Below are positions 35,668 through 43,289 of a stretch of DNA of 64,000 nucleotides, one piece after another (positions within the stretch are counted from its first letter, which is position 1; every line of letters starts with the position of its first letter). The position numbers were made by a program, and so were the translations under genes. The notes under the pieces are model-generated. The model did no database searches. It had not been told where the DNA came from and worked only from the letters and a program-made list of their open reading frames with translations. The stretch is from Agathobaculum massiliense (GTDB lineage Bacteria; Bacillota; Clostridia; Oscillospirales; Butyricicoccaceae): the NCBI RefSeq assembly GCF_900291975.1, contig NZ_OMPN01000001.1:434001-498000 (forward strand). Direction: 5' to 3'.

Positions 35668-35875
35668 CTCAAAGCTTCTGCTATCTCAAGGAAGCAGCAA
35701 AACGCTTCCTTATTTTTTGACAGCGTTAATACCTTTGTTCATTCCCATACCCTCCGCGCGAAATCTGCTATGATATAAGGAATATCCGTCATATCGTTCA
35801 CCTGCCCGTTTATTATCATAGCACAGATCGGCAGCGGATTTATAAAAGTTCAATAAGCTTATCCAAAGTATCTGC
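35668..35875. other. Intergenic stretch before the cobalamin operon
   Basis: No gene is supported. On the minus strand there are short frames with a GGAGGG site (for example a 12-codon one near 35710-35745), too small and unlike any family I know. Confidence 0.4.
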
Positions 35876-35903
35876 TTGACATCTGCGATATAGGTTGTAT
35901 AAT
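35876..35903 (+). promoter_or_regulatory. Consensus promoter of the cobalamin-regulated operon
   Basis: TTGACA (35876-35881) and TATAAT (35898-35903) are both perfect consensus with a 16-base spacer, just upstream of the riboswitch. A very strong promoter fits a system whose control is entirely at the RNA level. Confidence 0.85.
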
Positions 35904-35929
35904 GAGGAATAGATTCAAAACTGAATACA

Positions 35930-36222
35930 GCGAGCAGTCGGTGCCTGCACTTCCTTATCTGTCGAAGATGCGGGTTAAAAGGGAAACAGGTGGGAAGCCT
36001 GTACGATCTCGTCACTGTAAGCAGGGAATGCGCGTCCATTCAGTCCACTGGTGCAAACCGGGAAGGCGGCCGTGCGTAGCGATCTGCAAGTCAGGAAACC
36101 TGCCGCCTGTTGGTACAGGAATCACATTCCAGATCACGAGTAATTGGTCGTACTGTAGCCGCGTTTGTCTCTTTACGACCCTTTTATTTGCACGTCATAT
36201 GCAGTAAAAGGGTTTTGTTTTT
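35930..36222 (+). ncRNA. Cobalamin riboswitch with terminator platform
   Basis: The leader contains the cobalamin aptamer core: TTAAAAGGGAAACAGGTGGG, then GTCACTGTAAGC, and the B12 box AGTCAGGAAACCTGCC at 36089-36104. Aptamer limits near 35930 and 36125 are estimates. Downstream, ACCCTTTTA...TGCA (36178-36192) pairs with TGCA...TAAAAGGGT (36200-36213), followed by TTTTGTTTTT, an intrinsic terminator. Binding of adenosylcobalamin or a related cobamide should favour termination, so the operon is on when B12 is scarce. The first gene starts 75 bases after the terminator. Confidence 0.93.
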
Positions 36223-36297
36223 CCTGTACTTTTTCAGAAGTGGTGTGCATTTTATATACATCACAGGGGATGTCCCCCAAAAGGAGGAAAAACAAAA

Positions 36298-37299
36298 ATG
36301 AAACTTAAAAAACTGCTGGTTGTCCTGCTATCGGCCGCCCTGCTTGCTTCTCTGCTGGCCGGATGCGCTTCCACTCAAACGCAGGCGGAAGACAACACGG
36401 ATACCCACGCTGAAACCGCGGCCGGCGGGGAGACAGAACAGACTGCCCCCGATGAAAACTATGATACCGGAGACGCCAGTCTGGACGATCCGCTCAATCA
36501 GGACGATATTGGCGAAAACGAACTGCTGGTTGTCAGCTTCGGCACCAGCTATAACGACAACCGCCGGCTTACGATCGGCGCCATCGAGAAAGCCATGCAG
36601 GAAGCATTCCCTGACTACTCGGTACGCCGCGGCTTTACCAGCCAAATCATCCTTGACCACGTCAAGGACCGCGATGGCGAAGTGATTGACAACGTTGGCG
36701 AGGCGCTGGACCGCGCCGCTGATAACGGTGTCAAAAATCTGGTCGTTCAGCCGACCCATCTGATGAATGGTCTGGAATACAATGATCTGGTCAATGAACT
36801 CGCGGAGTACAGCGATTCTTTTGAAAAGGTAGTCATCGGCGAACCGCTGCTGACCAGTGACGCGGATTTCCAGGCCGTCGCGGATGCAATCGTCGCGGCG
36901 ACTGCGGAATATGACGACGGCGAAACCGCAATCTGCTTTATGGGCCACGGGACCGAGGCCGATTCCAACAGCGTATATGCCAGGATGCAGCAGGTGTTGA
37001 CGGACGGCGGCCATGCCAATTACTTTGTCGGCACGGTGGAAGCCTCTCCGACGTTAGAGGATGTCCTGTCGCTTGTCCAGGCCGGCAATTACAAAAAGGT
37101 AGTGCTTCGTCCGCTGATGATCGTGGCAGGCGACCATGCCAACAACGATATGGCCGGCGATGAGGAAGGCGCCTGGAAAACCGCTTTCGAGGACGCCGGT
37201 TATGAAGTGATTACGATCGTAGAGGGCTTAGGGCAGCTCGAAGCGATCCAGGACTTGCTGGTACAGCACGCACAGGCTGCAGCGGCAAAATTAGGCTGA
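36298..37299 (+). CDS. cbiK: Exported CbiK-like sirohydrochlorin cobaltochelatase lipoprotein
   Basis: CbiK enzymes insert cobalt (or other metals) into sirohydrochlorin. This 333-residue protein has a lipoprotein signal peptide with lipobox LLAGC (Cys23). An acidic linker of about 45 residues follows, then a full chelatase domain from about 75: LLVVSFGTSYNDNRRLTIGAIEKAM, FPDYSVRRGFTSQIILDH, QPTHLMNGLEY with His154 and CFMGHGTEAD with His217. The two His match the metal-site pair of the family. It should act outside the membrane, not in the cytoplasm where cobalamin is made. No other cob or cbi biosynthesis genes are adjacent. It may remove or insert metal in a scavenged tetrapyrrole before uptake. 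AAGGAGG precedes the ATG. Confidence 0.88.
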   Translation: MKLKKLLVVLLSAALLASLLAGCASTQTQAEDNTDTHAETAAGGETEQTAPDENYDTGDASLDDPLNQDDIGENELLVVSFGTSYNDNRRLTIGAIEKAMQEAFPDYSVRRGFTSQIILDHVKDRDGEVIDNVGEALDRAADNGVKNLVVQPTHLMNGLEYNDLVNELAEYSDSFEKVVIGEPLLTSDADFQAVADAIVAATAEYDDGETAICFMGHGTEADSNSVYARMQQVLTDGGHANYFVGTVEASPTLEDVLSLVQAGNYKKVVLRPLMIVAGDHANNDMAGDEEGAWKTAFEDAGYEVITIVEGLGQLEAIQDLLVQHAQAAAAKLG

Positions 37300-37350
37300 T
37301 TATTTCAAACAGCTTTCTTTCCTTATCTTTCTGCTTTTTTATACTTCTTG

Positions 37351-37393
37351 TTCTGAACGGGGTGCGGCTTCTCAGGCCGGACCCCGTTCAGAA
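37351..37393 (+). other. Strong intercistronic hairpin between cbiK and the next lipoprotein
   Basis: A 13-bp perfect stem (37351-37363 with 37381-37393) with a structured 17-base loop. No T run follows directly, though seven T lie about 12 bases on. It may be an RNA stabiliser or processing site giving cbiK a different level from the transporter genes, or a weak terminator. Confidence 0.55.
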
Positions 37394-37424
37394 TGTCGAG
37401 GGAACATTTTTTTGCAAAAGGAGG

Positions 37425-38354
37425 ATGCGGTATTCTCACGAAAACCGCGCTAAACACATGAGAACAGGCAACCTTGTACCACTTGCCACTCTAACGGCCC
37501 TGCTGCTGTTCGGGGTGGGCTGCACCGCTGATAGAAATGGTCAGCAATCCGATATTCCACCCGTAAATGACGCAGTCGCTTCCGCCGACGAGATGGCCGG
37601 CGTAGAAGACGTTGTTGCGGAGGATATGACACCGATCGACGGCTCTCAGATCAGGGACGGCGTATACGATGTAACGGTAGACTCCAGCTCATCCATGTTC
37701 CATATCGTCGCCTGTCGGCTTACCGTAAAGGACGGAAGCATGACCGCACAAATGACCATGGGCGGAGCCGGCTACCTGTATGTCTATATGGGTACGGGCG
37801 AGCAGGCCGCAGCCGCAGACGAGACGGCATATATCCCGTTTGTCGAAGAGGCCGCAGGCGCCCACACCTATACCGTGCCGGTCGATGCGCTGGATGCTGG
37901 CATCCCCTGCGCCGCATTCAGCAAAAACAAGGAAAAATGGTACGACCGCACGCTGGTGTTCCGCGCCGATTCCCTGCCGGTTGACGCTTTTGCCTCCGGC
38001 GTCGTAACAACGCCGGAGGAGCTGGCGCTGGCGGATGGCAGCTATCAGGTTGACATCGCCCTGGAGGGCGGCTCCGGCCGCGCGAGCGTGGAATCGCCCG
38101 CGCAGGTGACGGTCAGGGACGGCGAGGTCACGGCAACTATCGTCTGGAGCAGCTCGAACTACGACTACATGAAGGTTGCTGATGTGCGCTATGACGCTGT
38201 CATTGAAAACGACCGTTCGGTGTTTACCATCCCCGTGACCTGTTTTGACTGGAAAATGGCGGTGGTTGCTGATACGGTTGCAATGAGCCAGCCGCATGAA
38301 ATTGATTACGCGCTACGCTTCGATTCGGCTTCCCTTTCTCCGGCGGCATCATGA
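37425..38354 (+). CDS. Lipoprotein with two tandem NEAT-like repeats, function unknown
   Basis: A 309-residue exported protein with a lipobox ending FGVGC. Two related beta-rich modules follow. The first starts DGVYDVTVDSSSSMFHIVAC, then LTVKDGSMTAQMTMGG, and runs to about residue 200. The second starts DGSYQVDIALEGG, then AQVTVRDGEVTATIVWSS and YDYMKV. The second resembles the iron-transport-associated NEAT pattern (DGxY, VxVxDG, final YxxxKV). This suggests binding of heme, a corrinoid or another tetrapyrrole; this is inference. AAAGGAGG abuts the ATG at 37425. The ATG at 37458 gives a more usual signal peptide but lacks a ribosome site. It overlaps the next gene as ATGA. Confidence 0.7.
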   Translation: MRYSHENRAKHMRTGNLVPLATLTALLLFGVGCTADRNGQQSDIPPVNDAVASADEMAGVEDVVAEDMTPIDGSQIRDGVYDVTVDSSSSMFHIVACRLTVKDGSMTAQMTMGGAGYLYVYMGTGEQAAAADETAYIPFVEEAAGAHTYTVPVDALDAGIPCAAFSKNKEKWYDRTLVFRADSLPVDAFASGVVTTPEELALADGSYQVDIALEGGSGRASVESPAQVTVRDGEVTATIVWSSSNYDYMKVADVRYDAVIENDRSVFTIPVTCFDWKMAVVADTVAMSQPHEIDYALRFDSASLSPAAS

Positions 38355-39493
38355 AAAGGCATGGAATGGCGGCGGCCATCCTTTCGCTTGCCGTTCTGCT
38401 GGCCGCCTGCTCCCCCGCATCCGAGCCGGTGTCAGGTGAGCCTTCCGCAGTCAGTTGGGACAGCCTCACGGTGGAAAGCGGCCTTGACCTGCAATACGCC
38501 GACCAGTTCACAGTCGATTATTACACCGGCGGCTATGCGTTAATCCATATTGTCGACGGCAACGATTATCTTGTCGTTCCGGAAAACAAGCCGGTGCCGG
38601 ATGGGCTGGCGGATACGACCGTTGTCCTTACGCAACCGCTGGACCATATCTATCTGGTTGCAACCTCTGCCATGGACCTGTTCTGCGCGCTGGACAGTAT
38701 CGGCAGCATCCGGCTGTCCGGCACAGACGAAAGAGGCTGGTATATTGATGAGGCCAAAGCCGCAATGCAAAACGGAGCGATGCTGTACGCCGGCAAATAC
38801 AGTGCGCCGGATTATGAACTGATTTATGCTGAGCAATGCGATCTGGCGGTCGAATCGACCATGATCTATCATTCACCCGAGGTGAAAGAACAGCTCGAAC
38901 GGTTGGGCGTACCCGTACTGGTAGAGCGCTCCAGCTACGAGAGCAGCCCGCTGGGGCGCATGGAGTGGCTGAAGCTGTACGGAGTGCTGCTGAACCGTGA
39001 GGAGGCGGCGGAAGCCATATATCAGCAGGCGCTCGACAGCCTGCGGCCTGTGATGGAGCAGGAGAACACCGGCAAGACCGTCGCGTTCTTTTATATCAAT
39101 TCCAATGGTTCCGCCAATGTCCGCAAGTCCAACGACTATGTGGCGAAAATGATCGAAATGGCGGGCGGAACATACATCTTCAGCGACCTTGGGAATGACA
39201 ACGCACTCTCTACCATGAATATGCAGATGGAGATGTTTTATACGGGAGCCAAAGACGCGGATGTCATCATCTATAACAGCACGATTGACGGGGAACTGCA
39301 TTCCATCGACGAGTTGCTGGCCAAAAGCCCGCTACTCGCTGATTTCAAGGCAGTCCGGAACGGCGACGTGTGGTGTACCGGACAAAACCTGTTCCAGTCC
39401 ACGATGGGCCTTGGCGATATGATTCTGGATATCCACGCCGTACTGACCGAAGAGGCTCCGGAACCTCTGACCTACCTGCATCGGCTGACATAA
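38351..39493 (+). CDS. BtuF/FepB-like substrate-binding lipoprotein
   Basis: A 380-residue binding protein for the class that carries cobalamin, heme and siderophores. A lipobox LAAC (Cys20) ends the signal peptide. The fold is two lobes joined by a long helix: IYLVATSAMDLFCALDSI, CDLAVESTMIYHSPEVKEQLERLGVPVLVERSS, then VAFFYINSNGSANVRKSNDYVAKMIEMAGG and DADVIIYNST. It overlaps the preceding gene by four bases and lies 12 bases before the permease gene. The riboswitch points to a cobamide or cobalamin precursor as ligand. Confidence 0.9.
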   Translation: MKRHGMAAAILSLAVLLAACSPASEPVSGEPSAVSWDSLTVESGLDLQYADQFTVDYYTGGYALIHIVDGNDYLVVPENKPVPDGLADTTVVLTQPLDHIYLVATSAMDLFCALDSIGSIRLSGTDERGWYIDEAKAAMQNGAMLYAGKYSAPDYELIYAEQCDLAVESTMIYHSPEVKEQLERLGVPVLVERSSYESSPLGRMEWLKLYGVLLNREEAAEAIYQQALDSLRPVMEQENTGKTVAFFYINSNGSANVRKSNDYVAKMIEMAGGTYIFSDLGNDNALSTMNMQMEMFYTGAKDADVIIYNSTIDGELHSIDELLAKSPLLADFKAVRNGDVWCTGQNLFQSTMGLGDMILDIHAVLTEEAPEPLTYLHRLT

Positions 39494-39505
39494 AAGAAGG
39501 TACCT

Positions 39506-40519
39506 ATGGAAGAAAAACGAACCAGGCGTTATATCTTATCCTTCGGCATGCTGGCCATACTGCTGCTGGCCCTGCTGATCTGGAACATCCATTCGGGCAG
39601 CCTGCATCTGTCCGTCAGCGAAGTGCTGCACATCCTGCTGTTTCGCAGCGGTGAAAACGCCGCCGTCATCTGGGACATCCGCCTGCCGCGCATTCTGGCC
39701 GCGGTTTTACTGGGAGGCGCGCTGTCGGTTTCCGGTTTTCTGCTGCAGACCTTTTTTGCCAACCCTATTGCCAGCCCGTTTATTCTGGGCATTTCATCCG
39801 GTTCCCGACTGATGGTTTCGCTGGCTTTGGTGGGCGCACTTGCGCACGGCCTGATCATCGGCTCGGCGCTGATGATTACGGCGGCCTTTGTGGGCGCCAT
39901 GCTATGCATGGGGTTTGTGCTGCTCATTTCCCAGAAGGTCAGGAAAATGTCGCTGCTCATCATCTGCGGCGTAATGATCGGCAATATCTGTTCTGCGGTT
40001 ACGGATTTTGTTGTAACCTTTGCCGATGATTTCAATATCGTCAATCTTCATAACTGGTCAATGGGCAGCTTTTCCGGCATTTCATGGGAAAACATTTACA
40101 TCATGGCACCCGTTGTGCTGGCCGCGCTGCTGCTTACCTTCCTGCTCTCTAAGCCGATCAGCGCCTATCAGATGGGCGAGGTCTATGCGCGGAATATGGG
40201 GGTGAATATTCGGGCCTTCCGCTTATCCCTGATTTTGCTGTCCAGCCTGTTATCCGCATGCGTGGCCGCTTTTGCCGGACCGATCTCGTTTGTCGGCATT
40301 GCGGTACCGCATCTTGTAAAAAGCCTGTTCCAGACTGCCAAACCGCTTCTGATCATCCCCGGCTCTTTTCTGGGCGGCGCGGCCTTCAGCCTGTTCTGCG
40401 ATCTGATCGCGCGCACAGCTTTTGCTCCTACCGAACTAGGCATCAGCTCAGTAACAGCGGTTTTAGGCGCACCGGTCGTCATTTACATCATGGTGCGCCG
40501 CAGGATGCAGGCAGGATGA
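39506..40519 (+). CDS. FecCD-family ABC permease
   Basis: The 337-residue membrane subunit of a type II importer (BtuC/FecCD family). About ten hydrophobic helices are visible. The conserved regions are IRLPRILAAVLLGGALSVSGFLLQTFFANPIASPFILGISSG, then GPISFVGIAVPHLVKSLF and ELGISSVTAVLGAPVVIY near the end. Start ATG at 39506 with AAGAAGG. It works with the binding protein upstream and the ATPase 15 bases downstream. Confidence 0.94.
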   Translation: MEEKRTRRYILSFGMLAILLLALLIWNIHSGSLHLSVSEVLHILLFRSGENAAVIWDIRLPRILAAVLLGGALSVSGFLLQTFFANPIASPFILGISSGSRLMVSLALVGALAHGLIIGSALMITAAFVGAMLCMGFVLLISQKVRKMSLLIICGVMIGNICSAVTDFVVTFADDFNIVNLHNWSMGSFSGISWENIYIMAPVVLAALLLTFLLSKPISAYQMGEVYARNMGVNIRAFRLSLILLSSLLSACVAAFAGPISFVGIAVPHLVKSLFQTAKPLLIIPGSFLGGAAFSLFCDLIARTAFAPTELGISSVTAVLGAPVVIYIMVRRRMQAG

Positions 40520-40534
40520 AAGGAGGAAGCCGCT

Positions 40535-41653
40535 GTGGATACCTATAAAATCCGCACGGAACACATGACAGTAGGGTATCGCGGCGTTCCTCTGATCCGC
40601 GATATTGAGATTCACGTCCGCAAAGGCGAGATCCTGTCGCTCATCGGGCCGAATGGCGCAGGTAAATCCACTATATTGAAAAGCATCATTCGGCAGCTTG
40701 CCCTGATTGGCGGGACCGTATATCTGGACGGCCGCGCGATGCGCAGCCTGTCGGAGCAGACAGTTGCACAGTCGATGTCCGTCCTGATGACTGAGCGTGT
40801 CCAGCCTGAACTGATGACCTGCGGGGATATAGTTAGCACGGGACGGTATCCCTATACAGGGCTTATGGGCGTTTTATCCGCCGCTGACCGCCGCAAAGTG
40901 CGGGAAGCTATGGCGCTGGTGCATGCGGAGGAGCTGTATGACCGCGACTTTTCGCAGATCAGCGACGGGCAGCGGCAGCGCGTACTTCTGGCACGCGCCA
41001 TCTGCCAGGAGCCTGAAGTAATCGTGCTTGACGAGCCAACCTCCTTTCTGGACATCCGCTATAAGCTCGAATTATTGTCTATGCTCAAACAACTGGTGCG
41101 CGAAAAACAACTGGCGGTCGTTATGTCCCTGCACGAGATCGATCTGGCGCAAAAGGTATCCGATCACATCCTTTGTGTCCGGCACAACGCGGTAGACCGC
41201 TACGGTACGTCGGAAGAGATTTTCTCCGGCGGCTATATTGCCGAACTGTATGGAATCACCTCCGGTTCCTATAATGAAGCCTTTGGCTTTCCAGAACTGC
41301 AGGCAGCGCGGGGGCAGCCGCAGGTGTTTGTCATCGGCGGAGGCGGCAGCGGACTCCCGATATACCGCCGCTTGCAACAGCACGGCATCCCGTTCGCCGC
41401 CGGAATCCTGCATGAAAACGACATGGATTATCCTGTCGCGTCCATGCTGGCAGCGGAGGTCATTTCCGAACATGCCTATCAGCCGATCACCAAACAGACG
41501 TTACAGTCCGCATGTGCTGTAATGGATGCCTGCCGATATGTGTTCTGCCCATGCCAAACGTTCGGCCCGCTCAATCAGGCAAACGAACATCTGCGGCAGA
41601 GGGCAGGCCGCAAATTATGCGACGAGATTCCCGACTTGCCTTGCGAAGCATAG
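40535..41653 (+). CDS. BtuD/FecE-like ATPase with C-terminal extension
   Basis: The 372-residue ATP-binding subunit. Walker A is GPNGAGKST (38-46), the signature is the variant ISDGQRQRVLLARAI, and Walker B is VIVLDEPTSFLD. About 255 residues would complete a usual ATPase. The remaining 115 or so form an extra domain with a glycine-rich VFVIGGGGSGLPIYRRLQQHG, then GILHENDMDYPVASMLAAEV and a C-terminal CRYVFCPCQTFGPLN. The extension may bind a nucleotide or sense the substrate; its role is unknown. The start is GTG at 40535 after AGGAGGA. Confidence 0.9.
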   Translation: MDTYKIRTEHMTVGYRGVPLIRDIEIHVRKGEILSLIGPNGAGKSTILKSIIRQLALIGGTVYLDGRAMRSLSEQTVAQSMSVLMTERVQPELMTCGDIVSTGRYPYTGLMGVLSAADRRKVREAMALVHAEELYDRDFSQISDGQRQRVLLARAICQEPEVIVLDEPTSFLDIRYKLELLSMLKQLVREKQLAVVMSLHEIDLAQKVSDHILCVRHNAVDRYGTSEEIFSGGYIAELYGITSGSYNEAFGFPELQAARGQPQVFVIGGGGSGLPIYRRLQQHGIPFAAGILHENDMDYPVASMLAAEVISEHAYQPITKQTLQSACAVMDACRYVFCPCQTFGPLNQANEHLRQRAGRKLCDEIPDLPCEA

Positions 41654-41832
41654 GAGGGCAATGGGATTGGCGCCTCCGGTGTATCCGCACGGTTCACGGG
41701 AAACGGTTTATTTTTGCTCCCACGCCGGTTTTATTTTATCGTAAAAGGCAGGCCGGTGCATGGAGTCAAGCCATATCAGTTTATCATGATACCGAGCGGC
41801 GCGCTATCCTTAAGCGAAATGATTATACCAGA

Positions 41833-41866
41833 GCGGCTGTGGTATCACAGCCGCCCCTTTTTCTTT
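41833..41866 (+). terminator. Terminator of the cobalamin-regulated operon
   Basis: A 9-bp perfect GC-rich stem (41833-41841 with 41846-41854, loop GTAT) is followed by CCCTTTTTCTTT. Between the ATPase stop and this site a 27-codon frame begins at 41661 after AGGAGGG; it shows no family resemblance. Confidence 0.8.
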
Positions 41867-42153
41867 GTGATATAAATTCACTTATAAAAGAAGTTCAAGA
41901 GTATATGTATGTAAAAACGCATTCGCCCTCCACTCCGCGCAAGGCTCATCAGCAAGGGCAAGATCTATCCTATTGTCTAAACAGAAACCGGCTTCACAAC
42001 GCCACAGTTCGGCAGTTTTATCCGGCAGAGCCCCTCCCCCATTTTGGCACTTTGGCAGATCACAACCCACACAGCCTCGGATCTGATCCGAGACTGTTCT
42101 TTGTATATTGACACCCTGTCTGTTCTCACCAACCTAAAGGCCGGTGAAAACAC
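41867..42153. other. Unassigned DNA at the left edge of the decayed region
   Basis: No gene is recognised on either strand. A CTCGGATC/GATCCGAG hairpin (about 42074-42090) followed by ACTGTTCTTT resembles a terminator. A 62-codon minus-strand frame at 41882-42070 has no ribosome site and no family pattern. Confidence 0.4.
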
Positions 42154-42360
42154 TCAGCGCTTTACAGGATGGTAGTCGTTCCGCCACGATACGGAAGAAA
42201 CCAAACAGGGAATGGCCTGATGAGAGGAGGCAGCAACCTGACGGCTGTACAGATCGAGCGTAAACGTATGCCGGTAGATCAGGCAGTTTTTGTCCGACGG
42301 GTTATTGCTGCCGCCGAACACCAGATTCCCCAAAGAATAGGCAATCTGCACCCAAATCAA
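42154..42360 (-). pseudogene. CapA-family (polyglutamate-capsule type) C-terminal fragment
   Basis: The frame reads IAYSLGNLVFGGSNNPSDKN, then CLIYRHTFTL and IPCLVSSVSWRNDYHPV. This matches the C-terminal pattern of CapA metallophosphatase-like proteins (YSLGNFxFGGNxNPxDKDTxIxQQTF, then IPCxxSSxSxRNNYQP). A whole CapA is 350-450 residues and nothing upstream in this frame continues it, so only about 60 residues survive. It marks the start of a run of gene remnants. The family call is from motif memory. Confidence 0.65.
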
Positions 42361-42555
42361 ACTCGTCCGAAACGGCCCTGCTTTGGTAGGCTGCAGCCAC
42401 GCCCTCCTGCGCCCAGCAACTCATCGAGAACTCTGAACCGTCCTATGCGCCCGACTGCAGCCCGGCCAGCACGGCCTTCAACACGGAGGTACAGACTGTT
42501 TTCCGCACCATGCGGCACCTCTCTCTTTCTTATAGTACCAAAGTTACTATATTTC
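42361..42555 (-). pseudogene. Promoter and broken 5' end of an unidentified gene
   Basis: An ATG at 42511 preceded by AGAGAGAGGTG opens a 22-codon frame ending in TAG (MVRKTVCTSVLKAVLAGLQS). Reading through that stop gives SMSCWAQEGVAAAYQSRAVS, which loosely resembles an S-layer-homology motif. Upstream lies TATAGTA...TACTATA, a 7-bp inverted repeat within a weak promoter region (about 42528-42550). It looks like a regulated gene whose body was lost; identity unknown. Confidence 0.35.
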
Positions 42556-42625
42556 AGGCAATATTGCAAAACATTTTGCATAGTTATCCGACGGGAGCAT
42601 GTGGATCGACAAGGAAATTGGGACT

Positions 42626-42662
42626 AAAAAATCGCACTTTTCCATCAAGAAAAAGTGCGATT
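42626..42662 (-). terminator. Terminator downstream of the tRNA-Ser remnant
   Basis: A 12-bp stem (42651-42662 with 42630-42641) followed on the minus strand by a T run. It lies directly after the CCA of the tRNA fragment, as expected for the original tRNA gene's terminator. Confidence 0.75.
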
Positions 42663-42665
42663 ATA

Positions 42666-42688
42666 TGGCGGAGAAGGTGGGATTCGAA
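42666..42688 (-). other. tRNA-Ser 3' end fragment, candidate integration (att) site
   Basis: Read on the minus strand the 23 bases divide exactly into T-loop TTCGAAT, T-stem 3' half CCCAC, acceptor 3' strand CTTCTCC, discriminator G and CCA. The acceptor sequence and G73 fit tRNA-Ser. The base run before it (ATGAC) cannot pair with CCCAC and no tRNA body is present, so only the 3' end remains. This is the classic scar left by an element that integrated through a tyrosine recombinase at a tRNA gene. The missing tRNA body should lie at higher coordinates, beyond the inserted DNA. Confidence 0.75.
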
Positions 42689-42968
42689 GTCATTTTTTGC
42701 AGTATATACCTCCAAAAAACTTCTATTATTTTCATTTTATTGCAGTTATCTCAACTTATTTTTCCATTTGGAGCACATAGATCTCGTTGCTTTCATTATG
42801 TTAGGGGTAACATTAGGGGGAGGCATGTCACGCACACCCGCTCATGTTGCCCCTGCTTGAAGTAACGGCTTGGCAGTATACCAGCTATAGAGGAATTCCT
42901 CAGCGTTCTCCGCTTTCCGGTTACACAGAAGAAAGAAATAATTATCGTCTTAAAGTTGTTCAAGGCTT
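42689..42968. other. A/T-rich DNA inside the inferred element end
   Basis: No intact gene. A/T-rich DNA next to the att core is what an attachment arm would look like. Minus-strand frames here end shortly before the core but I cannot identify an integrase. Confidence 0.35.
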
Positions 42969-43289
42969 TTAAGCAACAGAAATTAGGATAGGTATAATTG
43001 CTGTGGTCACTTTCACCGTGTTAATATCGCAATTTTCACCTATCAAATCCACGATGAATTTTGTCTTTTCGAGGTCTTTCGCCACACGATCCGCCGTCTC
43101 ATAGATACGGAAAACATAGTGGGAGATTGACGAAATGCTGACCTTCGTGCTATGTTGTGTCTCAAGCCAGTGCTGAATGTCACGTTAGCTCATGTTGTCC
43201 TTTGTCAGCATTTCGTTTACCTAATCCCCCCCTTTTGGCAACTGGTACATTCGTGAATCAGAGCGCGGCTTACGCGGTTTATCAGCCAT
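42969..43289 (-). pseudogene. Mu-like phage Gp27-family (DUF3486) gene, broken
   Basis: An ATG at 43289, overlapping the upstream gene as TAATG, begins MADKPRKPRSDSRMYQLPK and soon stops. A second frame continues VNEMLTKDNMS, an in-frame TAA, then RDIQHWLETQHSTKVSIS, SISHYVFRIYETADRVAKDL and EKTKFIVDLIGENC to a TAA at 42971-42969. Together this matches the small Gp27-like protein of Mu-type phages, disrupted by at least one frameshift (near 43215-43230) and one nonsense change. The order with the preceding gene fits a late Mu-like operon remnant. Confidence 0.6.

Noticed and set aside
35710-36039. 109-codon minus-strand frame
   Set aside because: It runs through the consensus promoter and the cobalamin riboswitch aptamer, which explain the sequence better.
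41882-42070. 62-codon minus-strand frame
   Set aside because: No ribosome site and no family resemblance; lies in decayed DNA.
41512-42111. 199-codon plus-strand frame after the importer ATPase
   Set aside because: It overlaps the ATPase end, crosses an intrinsic terminator and shows no family pattern.
42666-42688. Intact tRNA-Ser gene
   Set aside because: No D-arm, anticodon arm or 5' acceptor strand upstream; only the 3' end is present.
42510-42865. Plus-strand frames of 88-116 codons
   Set aside because: They read through the tRNA remnant and its terminator and have low-complexity hydrophobic composition.
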